From: Procambarus clarkii
Lineage: Eukaryota > Arthropoda > Malacostraca > Decapoda > Cambaridae
Assembly (NCBI RefSeq): GCF_040958095.1
Contig: NC_091227.1
Coordinates: 13,000,620-13,064,619 of the forward strand
Direction of reading: 5' to 3'
DNA: 64,000 nt
Below are positions 11,501 through 23,500 of this stretch, piece after piece (positions within the stretch are counted from its first letter, which is position 1; each line of letters opens with the position of its first letter). The notes beneath the pieces were generated by a model, which saw only the letters and a list, made by a program, of their open reading frames with translations, did not search any database and was not told the origin of the DNA. Position numbers and translations under genes: made by a program.

Positions 11501-14500
11501 CCCGAGACCGCCCGAGTCTCAAGATCATCGAAACCCTGCCCCGACCCTGAACCCACAGACGGTGAGGATCCGGATGTAGGGAGGAAGAGGTGGGGGGAGG
11601 GGGGGGGACCAGACGAAACCACAACAGGGAAAAGACAACGGGGTGCAGACGGAAACCAAACGAAGCGACCAACACCCCCAAACCCCATCACAATACCCTA
11701 AATGGGGCAGCGTTGGGGCTTCCGTGGAGCAAACAACCGAGCTCGTTGCAACCACTTGAACCCAACGTGCAACACTCGTGCTGCCTGCACCCGCATAGTC
11801 AGCATAATACTGGATAACCGAGTCACAAACAGGCAACAAAACTCGCAGGATTCCGGGTCGAAGGTGCCACTGACTCAACAGGCAGCGTGACGGAGACAAA
11901 AACAGTGAGTCACCCTGAGACAAGGGGACAGAGCAACCCTCAAACTTGCACAAAGTGAGGGGGGACTTGGGAGGTCACATCCATTGGACCCATGCGCCCC
12001 CGCGAGAATTCCCAGGGTCCTGAGACAGAACTCACACTCGGGGAAACCCAGGCAGGGTACTGCTAACCGGCGCCCAAGTCTACCAAACAACTTTCTAAGA
12101 ACTGAACCCCCCAGGATGAGTACATTCACGGGGACCAAGCAGGGAATACCACCGGAAGAGAGAAGAGTACACAGGGGGTAAGAACCAAGGCAGACCTCCC
12201 TACCAGGCAGGTAAAACAAAAAGAAAAAGAAAACCCCGCAAGAGGACAGTGTACTCAGGTGGAACAGAACCAGCCGCTATGATTGGTGAAAACAAGCTGC
12301 GCAGTACCCTGCGCCCCTTACCAGTGCAAACTGCCCCCTACCCTAAGGCGAACAAGGAAGACGGAACACCCCAGCACACAAAGGGTGGCCGAAAACCGAG
12401 CAGTAAACGGCCTAGCAGAGGCAGAACCCAAGGAACTTGTGGAAGGTGGCCCCAAGCCCCAAGGGCAGTACTTACTGGGCACCTAGGGAAGGGAGCTCTA
12501 GGTGCATGCAGCCCAAGTACTGAAGAATATCTCCTGGCTCGTGCACCACCTAGAAGACAGTCACCACACACAAGGCACAGTGCCTAAACAACCACTATAG
12601 CCAGAGCACACAACTGTTGCCTATAGCATCAGCCTCAGAAATGGGGTGTGGATGGCCAGCACGGAGGTCTGGGGCTCCCCCTATCTCCCCCTCCCGGGGA
12701 CGGGGAAGCAACGCAGATGGAGGCGCGGCGACGTGTGACATCATATTCATTTGCTCATTTCTGTTTGGGGAGTTCTACCCACTTGTTCGGCTTTTTGTAG
12801 CAATTTTCACCAGCATCGGGGTTTGTTTTGGGACGCTTACTTTTCTGGGTGCCTAACCCGCACGATGGCAGACATAGAATGCTTCCAACCACATGGCGGT
12901 TTCTATAGGCCATTGCTCCTCGTGCCTCTGTGGGGGGAAGGGGGGGGCCAGGTTCTGGCTCGTGGTCCCTGGTAGGCCCACAGAACTCCATACACATGAC
13001 TGATGCCAAAGTCTGACATTAGCATATTAGCCTGGATAGCTCCGGGGAGCCGACGGGGTTCCCCCCAGAAAAAACACACACACACACACAGTATAAACAT
13101 GTCTGGCATCCATATGTCCATGCTCTTTTATTTCAATTATGGAGATCTGGCTACATTAATTTTTCATTTTAATTAAGGTCATTCTGGGGAACACACAACA
13201 AATCACTACAAATAAGAAATAAATATTCTAAAAAGCATAAGTTATGAACCAAATAATAAATAGGCAACAATATATAATATTGCAGATGAATATAAGTACC
13301 CTCAGGTCATAACATTATTTTTACTGTACATGCAATTAAAAATCCTTAATTCTAAATTGCAATACTATATTAGCACCAATGTATTTATATGACTCTTTCA
13401 TTTCCAATAGAAATGACAAAGATATGCATACTTGGCTAAGAGGCAAGACCAAAAAGTTTAAACCTCTTCCACAAATAAGTGGTTATCACACATACATAGA
13501 GAAGGAGAATAGGATACAATACTAGTTAAATGGCAAATACACAGTTGTGTGTGGCCAAGCCATACACAACTTTGTTCCTGCTTCTTCCCCAGTTTGCTGT
13601 GGGAAAGCCTACCAGGTGCCCAAAGGAGCCCCACCAACAGAGTCTGCTTGCCTCAAACAAAGACCTCAAGCTCCAACACTGAGACAAAGTAGCTGCCATG
13701 ATAAGAGACATGTTAACATTAATGATAGAAACAAAGACTCCCAACTATTTGGAATTTTTTCATGCTGCATGTTTATAGTAGACAGCATGGAATGGTGCAG
13801 AGGCCAACATCATGTACAGTAAGCTCACTATAAGAGATGGGGACCAAAGAACTAGAAGATTCATCAGGCATTTAATAGTGAAAGTACTAAAGAGGAACAA
13901 ACCTGTTCTATCAAAATGCTTGGAAGGAAAAATGACTAGAGATTAAGGGACAATATAAATGGAAAATAATGTTGTAGCAGTCATTAGAGACCCACCAATC
14001 AAGCTCACAGAAGTGCAGAGACTAATCAATACAAAATTATGTTTCATCACAATATTACTGTATATAAAATGTACAAGAACAATATGAGTGAAGAATTCTA
14101 AATCTGTTTTTGATACTGGTAGTGGCATCTCCCCACAGTGCACGGCTACAGTTAAAATCGCCTTAATGAATCAAGAGTACACATAAAAGAAATAAAAGTT
14201 TAAAATTTATTAGAGAAATCAGAAGAGAACCAACAGTAGACAATTTATTCAAGAATATATGCATGATGGAATGTATCTTGAGAGAAAGGAAACATTATTC
14301 AAGATTAAATGAGCAATGGTGCTATAATCATTAAAATAACTGAGAAGACAAACGTAATCACAGTTCTAGGATGAGCTCCCAGCACTGGTACCTGGGCAAA
14401 AACACCAACAGAAAATTTGGAGACAATGCTGGAACTGAGAAATTGCACAAAAACCCCACCTCTTAATTTGTTCTGCAAGGAACAGGAAGCCTCTGTGCAT

Positions 14501-17500
14501 ATATATGCAATATATGCCTATACAATAGTCTGTATCAAAGTTCTGTACAATAATATACAATAGTCTGTATCAAAGTTCTCCCCAGGATGCAACCTCACAA
14601 TAGTTGCCCAACTCCTGGGTACCAATTTACTTCTAGGTGAAGAGCCATTAGGTGTGAAGAAATATGCCCAACCACTTCTATTCACCCTGGAAATCGAATC
14701 CAAGAGTGAAGTCAACTGTATCATAAGATCTTATTTTGTTGACGAAAGGAACCAACACTGCAAAGAAAATGTAGGGCAATTCCTGCCAGAATTTATGGAG
14801 TAATCAAAATGGGTGGTTTAAGATGACAGTGGACAGATACACTACAAATAGGGCAAAATACCAAGTTGGTGTTGCGTGCACGCACACAAATCGTGGCCAA
14901 ATTTTCAGCACATATTACACTGGCCTCAAGAGAAGACATTCTTGAACATGGCATTTGATTTCCCAGATGATTACCCATGTCAGAAGTGTTCTGATATTCT
15001 CATGATAAACTACAGTCATATGATGATACAATATTTTGAAAGTAGCTACACAAAATACATTAACCCAAACTTTAAGAACAGCACTATTATCACACAGAAT
15101 AACCTCCATGTTGGTTTGCTAGAGCTTATCTAAATATAGAAATGCATTACATGATACAAGGTACTGTAGACATCAAAACAAAATAAACAGTTATGGTGTG
15201 CAACAATCTACTTACTCGACAAAGAATGCAAAACTAATAAAATTTCTAAAAATGGTACTGGTACATATTCAGGGGTATAATTATGCATTTATATAAAAAG
15301 AATCCTAAACATGCCTTTGAAAAAATACTTGATAAATAGCTATTGAAATAATAAAGTAAATAAAAATTAAACATCCATTATTACGCTCTAGCACATTCAA
15401 TCAGGCATATTATTATAAATTGAAATTACCCTCAACAGGAACGGAGCTTCGCATACATCTTGACAACACCCTGATGCCAATTAGTATGCGCCAAACTTAC
15501 ACGAACCACTCCTTCTGAATATTGTGAACACTGGTGGCAGCAGAAGAGGAGACACAAAGTGGGAGGAAAGTAAGCTCACATTGACCACATTCTCAAAATA
15601 TGGTAAAATATATATTTATATAACATATAAAAGGTAATTTTTGAAACTAGTTGAACCGCAATGGCAAACAGCCCAATAATTTTCAACACCCAAATCTAAT
15701 GAGGATTAAATTGTGGAATTGTAGAATTCATTATACATCCTCCAACTATTGGGTCATATCTATTGCATATGAAAGATTACTATCAGCATAGCTGTTACTT
15801 TCATGGAAAGACACTGCAAATACAGTATTTTAAATTTGTGATAGCAGTTGTGAATTCATCTTTAATTTCTATTACACGAGTCAAGTAGCATGAACCATAT
15901 TATTAGATACCAATGTGACTCAGATTTAACATGTGTAGGAAATAATTTAATGTCAAATGAATAATGCAAGTGCAACTAACATTGTGCAGTGCAGGATATA
16001 TGAAAGCTAATTTGAGGGATGTGTTAACGTGTGTATATCGCATGACAGGAAGTAACATAAGCCACGTAAACAAAGTCAAAGGACCATGTGTGGAAAATAT
16101 ATATTTATATAACATATACGTGTCTTTCCAACACATGTGGATCACGTGTTGAGAACTACTTTATGACCAAACCATTCACCAGAAGATGAAGAAATAACGG
16201 AGCTTCGGTCCGTCCTGGACCACTATGATGGTCCAGGACGGACCGAAACGCTGTCGTTTCTTCATCTTCCGATGTGTGGTTTGGTCATCTTATTCTTAGT
16301 CACGTTATTGTGATTTTTCATCTGTTTTGAGAACAACGTGTGCAGATGGACAGAAAATTTACGACCTCAAAGGTAGGAAGGAGATGTGCTTGACGAAACA
16401 AGTTTTAAATAAAAATAACAGCAATAAAGTTATTATGAAGATTCATTAGACTGTGAACAATGAAAGGAAAAGCTTCAAGAATTTATTAATGTGTATTATA
16501 CTGAGCTGGAAGAAAACAACCAGAGTATGGTGATAAATTGTGCCCAACACTGATAGTGACTGGATGGTTTACTTTCAGCAAAACTAATTATGGACCTCTG
16601 ATAGCAAAAATTGCAGACTGAAATGTTTTCACTTATTGGTACTATATAGATGACAAGAATTTAGTATGAACTCTACCACATATTTCACAGACTAATACAA
16701 TTGGTAGCCTGGGGCCTTGCGGTCTGCTGTCACCACTTCATTTCCAGATTTACTTTTCACTGGACAGTAATTTCAAAATGAAGGCAAATTTTAATACAGT
16801 ATACTGTATGCTTAAAAAATTATATCAACAATGGAGGAGTTTGAGAAAGTGTTTGATTTGCAATTGCTGTCAAGTTGCTTTGTGATATCCATTAATTAAT
16901 TCTGTTCGTTTGATTTTCATTTGACTGTACTTGTAATGGTAGTGCGAGTGAGTGAGTGAGTATTTATTTACAAAAATTTGAATTTACCTAAAAATTTCTT
17001 TATAGCATTAAACTAACTGGAGTCTCGGTGAAAAAGTTAATATTTAGCCATTAGACGATGGCTTATGTCATACAACACACAGTGGTTCAGCCTAGGGGTC
17101 ACTCCAGGTTATGTCATCACTTTTTTCACTCTAGAAATTTAATGAAATTAAGTTTTACTTACAAATTCTTATAATTACCAAGATTTTACATAACACTATA
17201 AACTTTTTTACTATGCATCAAAATCATCAATTAGAAGAATTTTTGAGCACGTGGCACCACTGAGGCCAGGCACCACTGAGGCCAAAAATATTTAGTTTTT
17301 AATAATTGTTTATAATTTTTCTTCAACACAATAAATTATTATTGATTAAATATGCAAGGGTTAATTCATATTCCCTTCAATGAATATATCAATAATATTT
17401 AAAAAATCCTAATGCAATGAACAGAACAAATTAGTAAATTATTCAAAGCTCAATGCATATTAACACAGGTATACACTGTTTGTACTATATAAATTTTGTA

Positions 17501-20500
17501 TTAATATAACATAATAGTGATAGTACGCACAATGGAAGATACACACATTCATAAAAAACTGCAATAGTGGATTGCATGTTATTTTGAACTAACAAGAACC
17601 AAATTAATACATCTAATATAGCTATACATACTAGTATTTTCATTTTTTTTAATCTTTCCTGTTTTCTCTCAATTTTGCTTCCTGGATTTCCTATTCAAGC
17701 TTAAATCTTATACCACCCATTTGTTTATTTTAAAAAATCCTAGTTCTTTTTTTTTTTAACTTTCTATTCATCAACAATTTCAACGCATACACCCAATACA
17801 ACATTCCGTTTGTGCACTATTAATGCAAGGATATGGTTTTTTAAATAATAGCAAAACCGAGGGTAATCTTTTACATGCACTATTAAGAAAGCAGACAGAC
17901 ATGCACAGGAAGTGGGAAGAAGAATGGAGGGGAGAGAAGAGACAGATTCAATACACTGAATACGTTGCAATTCAAACCGAGACCTTCAGCAGCAGAATAA
18001 AAGGTCAGAGTGACTACTTATAAGCACTGGGAAATTAAGTCGGTATCAAAAAAGGTACCTAGTCAGGAAGACTATGTAGCATTGCCGGCATTGCCAGATA
18101 TTCAAACGGTGCTAAAGATCATTCAAGATACCGATATAAGAAAAAAAAGGACAAGAGGAGTGCAACATTAAAGGTATCTGATTCGCCAAGGATATTATCG
18201 TGGGATAAGTGACTGAGAAACATTAGGATATCAAGACTTCCATCTTCCTGAAAATCATGACATTTTACGAGGAGGTGCGGAACAGTTAGCAAGATGCTTA
18301 CGATTGAATGTTGACCTGATCAAGCATGTGACTGGTTCCTTTCCCATTCCTCATTTAAGCAGCCACTCACTTTTTATTCTGATGAAGGTCTCATTCTGCA
18401 GAGTGAAGTATTCAGTGTTTCATCATTATTATTTTTTAACAGATCAATTGGCAATATACAGCAATATAAAAATCATTGTTTGAAAGTAAATTTTCGAAAG
18501 TGTTGGGAAGTAACAATTACATTTGCGTATCCAGTATCTTCTCTCTTTCCCTCCATCCAATTTTTAACTGCTACCTCCCTCATGTACACCACACCCTTCC
18601 ATATTCTCCAACATAACTTTCCACTCTTCCTCCCTCCCTTGCAACCCCTTCAACCATGACAGCCAGCCACCTCATGCTCACCCACAGTTTTGTGGCTTAG
18701 ACCATTGCCTTAATAACAGTGGGCTCTTATGCTAACATAATGGCTATAATGGATGTGGACTGTACCTAGGGTGAGAGGGGGACCACATGTGCCCCAGGTA
18801 GCAAATACCCAAACCGAGGACCGCTATATTCCTTCAAGAGTCAGAGGTACACAATGCACTCGTTATTTCTGCCAGGCTCTGCAGGTGGGTACATTGGCAT
18901 AAAATCCCGCTCAAGATGGCAGCAAACCCAGTTCATGGTGAAGCTGCCAAAACACTACTATCATAAAATTTGTCAACACTGAAGAGAGAGGAACTCTTGA
19001 TTGATTCCAGACAAACCTTTCAAGACATCCTTATGTGCCTTGATGAAGGATGATAGTCATACACACTTCATGGCTTTGATACCAGAGCAGTTGTCAGAAA
19101 CAACTGTTCAGTAATTGCTACGATGCTTCGACCACATCAATTAGGTTTTTTAGTGTTCATTATGTCAGTGAAGCAGCAGCTAATGAGGCACAAGCTTAAA
19201 TCAATGAGCTTCCAAAAAATTAGTAATTAAACTAGATTTTAAATATACTTTCATGTGATATTGGCTTTTCCTCTGATAATTCCTTTCCCTTCCCCATTAT
19301 TTCAGCAGAATACAGCAAGGAATCAATTCTGTTTGGAAGAGCATGAAGTAAATTCTGCAGACAGTATCTAGTAGGGTAAGGTAAGGTAATTATCAAAAGA
19401 AGGCACCAAACCAGGAAGGCTATGTAGCACCATCAAAGTGCGAAATCAGAGGGCGCTAAATATCACCAAGAATGCCAATACGAGAACAAAAACGCATAAG
19501 GCGAACGATATAAAAAGTATCCGATTCACCTAGAATTCTATCGAGGGACGGACGGAAAGCAAGACACACGCTCGTCCTGGAAGTCAGGACATTCAACAAG
19601 GATAGTATCTAGTAGGGGAATCCCCTTGTTCCTTTTCTTTTCTGCACAGCTGATATGTGGCCATATCAGCCGGTCGGCCGAGCGGACAGCACACTGGACT
19701 TGTGATCCTGTGGTTCTGGGTTCGATCCCAGGCGCCGGCGAGAAACAATGGGCAGAGTTTCTTTCACCCTATGCCCCTGTTACCTAGCAGTAAAATAGGT
19801 ACCTTGGTGTTAGTCAGCTGTCACGAGCTGCTTCCTGGGGGTGGAGGCCTGGTCAAGGACCGGGCCACGGGGACACTAAAAAGCCCCGAAATCATCTAAA
19901 GATAATCTCATGAGTAGGTTGATCAGCAAGCTCAGTAAGTATCCGATTCCTGAACGATGGCACTGTGGCAGGTACACACGAGGCCATACTTGTGGATCAA
20001 CACTTGGTCAAATCTTAAAGGAGTTAGCACTTACCCTAAATCTATCAAAGTGTAAAATAGTTTTATGTAAACAACTAATGATAGATGCAGTAAAATAGGC
20101 ACTTTGGATGCCCACAATGCTTTTCTATCTTCACAAAAGGTGCCTGGCACTGCTCAGATTTATTTATTTTCAAAGGTCTGTACCTTCTTTTGACAGGCCA
20201 AAATTAACAAAATGAACTCTTGAGAGCAATATCCATGAAAGTGTTAAACCTCTCCAGTAAAGACCAATGGGACCAAGCTGTCAGTCTTGACTAGGTGGTA
20301 AAGGTATCGACGAGACAACACTTGCTTGCAATTCTATTCCCAATCAGCGCTGCAAACAAGTTCTACCAGAGGACATAGGGATCCATGATTCTAAACTCAT
20401 CAAAGGAACCAGTTAGTGGGCTTACCCCCTGACCAACTTCTGCAAACAGACCCACTGGGATAGCCCTATAGTGGATATCATTGCTTCAACTATGCTGGAG

Positions 20501-23500
20501 ATGGCTAGGAAAGAAGCAGCACACTACCTTGTTGTGTAAGCCCTCCTGTTGGCTGTCCATAATTCCTCCATGGGCACCACCTTGACTGTCAGGCCTTAAG
20601 TACTGGCGATGCTTTTTCGCCTTGCCACCCCTATCTCCACCGAATACAGGTGTATTTGCAGCTATACATCAGCAGACCAATACGACCACCATGGTCTCAT
20701 CTGTCCCACGTCAGAGGGAAAGATTTCTAGACATGAAGCAGTCAATGATATCATTAAGAGATATTTGTCTACAGCCAGGTGTCCCACACAAAGGGAACCT
20801 CAAACGTCCATATGACTGCAACAATGAGAGTTCACCTCATCCAAGGACAAGAGTGGTGTGGACCCATCACCTTCACATGTTGAGTTGTTACATGTTATTT
20901 TAGTACCTCCACATTTCCATTACTGTGTATGTATTTCTCGGAGCTGTAACATTATGACGAAATACTGAACGCTGGAATAAAATGGAAGGACTAAGGGGAG
21001 TAGTTTTTTCATCCTTTACATGGTAGAAGGCATTTATGATTATAAAGAAATTGATTAAATTATTTTGTCAAGATGTTCAACAGCCTAAACACCATCTAAT
21101 AATAATACTTGTAATATTCATATAAAAGCACATTCTTTTGATACATGATACAGTGGAGAATTCGTAGGTAAAAAATGTGCATTACATAAAGCCACTAATA
21201 CACAGTTTTGGCCATCTGGAATGATTAGCAGCATTTGTAATAATAATTATAAGTTATAATGATTAATGAAAGTATCCAGCTTATGAACAAGAAAGTGATA
21301 CATATAATTGCTGATAAGAACCTTGTGGTTTAAATAAAAGTCTAATTCAAAATGATGGCTGATTCTAGAGGATGATTTTTATTATGTGTTACTGTTTATA
21401 GGTGAACACATCTTAAATGGATGGATAGAACTAACTTTTTACAATACTGTGCAAGTTTATTTCATCCAATTTGAAGCCTCCACCACCCAGGGAAATGGGA
21501 AAAGTGATAATCATGATAGTGATGACTAAGTGACGTACTGTACTGTACTCCACACACAAGCACTAATAAGGTTTAGTATTGCGTAGTAATATTAATTACG
21601 TTTAACTTTTAATACAAAACTATTACAGTAATTTGAATATTTTTATCTTATTTGGCAAAATCGGACACAAATATTTAGGGGAAAAGACTAGGGTGAAGTG
21701 TGTGTGCATGGCAGGGTAGACGTGAGCAAGGATGAAGAGGAACAGGCACGAGGTCAAATATTCTCGTACCTGGTGTTTGATCCTCTAAGCTTCCAAGCCT
21801 TAACAAAAATACATATGAATATTAAACCTCATGCTGGGTCAGTTGAATGAATATATTAACCAATAGCCAAATGAGTAATACCACTTTTTTTACTCATAAG
21901 CAACAAGATGCAAAAGTCTGGCTGTTGGGGTGTGGAATTTTTTAAGTAGAAATAAGGTGTCATCAGCCACAACCATTACAGTATTATTATGCTAAATTCA
22001 ATATTACAAAAATACCACTTCTTAAAAATTTGTAGTTAACGAAATAACTTCAAAGTACGTAAGAAATCAATTTGTAAATAAAAAAACGAGCACGACATTA
22101 CTTACACTGACAATTAACATGGAAATTACTGTTAAATTACCAGTGTATCAAAATCTAAGTGAAATCATGCAATATACATCTATGATGAAATGTATCTGTA
22201 AAGTTACTACTTGGAAAACTTATGCTCAGATATATATATATCCTTGATAAGTAGGACTAAAATATTTGGGGATAAACATTTTAAAACAAACGTATTACCA
22301 AAATGACTATGTACACCAAAGCAACAATTCACTAAAATTCTATTAACAGACAATTATTATATTAATATACCTATAAGAAGTAGACATTTCCAGTTACAGC
22401 AGTTTTGTTGAAATCTGTGGGGAATTTATATGAACATTAGAGAATAATGATCAACTCTGACAACTATAGCACTGACATTCACTCCTGTACCAAGAGAAAA
22501 AATTACCTACGGTATAATCTTTGAAAAAAAAATTCTTTAAAAAGATGTCTAACAATATAAGTAACAGATTTAGAACGAATACTAGGGAAATATGCTGTAA
22601 ATAGTTATTTATTTGTCTATTAAGGGGATCATAATACAGAAAAGAATGAATTTTAGAACTAACAATTAAAAACATAATACAACCTAAAAATAAAGAAAAA
22701 CCATCTATGATTCTACAGAAGCTAGTCATATAACCAAAGGAATCCAAGGGTTCAAGTTTAGACAATTATCTGACTAGTTAGCACAATTACATGTAAATAA
22801 AATTCAAGAGCCTGGGATTGGAAGTGAAAAATTCCTAAATGGCCTCAGTACATAACTATTATCTCTCTGGCACAGTCCACTTGTCAGTTTAGCCAATTGA
22901 AATTACTGTAGACAAATCAGTGCAACATACTACATCTGAAGGTCTGTATTTCTGATTATAGCCTTAACCCTTAAAGTGCAGTTATTGTCCTACAATGATT
23001 TAAATTAGCATTGTTTGGGTTTTATATCAATGATGCTAATGTGGGTAGTAGCTATGTGGATGTACAGTAGTGGACTTGCAGGCGATGAGTCACAATAACG
23101 TGGCTAAAGTAAGTTGACCAGACCACACACTAGAAGGTGAAGGGACGACGACGTTTCGGTCCGTCCTGGACCATTCTCAAGTCGATTGTGAAGAGGAAGT
23201 AGATGCAGGCAATAAATAAGCTAGAGAGAGGTGAGGCACAAAGTGTACTAGAGGAGATAGTAGTAGGAATAAGAACTGCAGAGGGCCTATTGGCCCATAT
23301 GAGGCAGCTCCTATTATAACCACCGAATGAGAAGGAGATAGTAATAGGAATAAGAAGAGGATAGTAAGGGAACGTAAAGAGACTAGCACACATAGCGTTT
23401 CGGGCAAGAATTCCCTAATATTCCCTGGAATACGACCTTGCCGTTTCGGGCAAGTATTCCCTAATATTCCCCGGAATACGACCTTGCCAAATCGTTTAAC

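Noticed and set aside
10077..11953. Many long overlapping frames on both strands in the GC-rich element
   Set aside because: They lie in a repeat, overlap in several frames, have compositional (Arg/Pro or Ser/Leu/Phe) bias and show no domain or conserved frame between the three copies.
19669..19745. tRNA-like A and B boxes considered as tRNA genes
   Set aside because: The sequence does not fold into a clean cloverleaf, the same head recurs with a shared non-tRNA body at three sites, and so it is a SINE. The same holds for 29931, 56344 and 23645.
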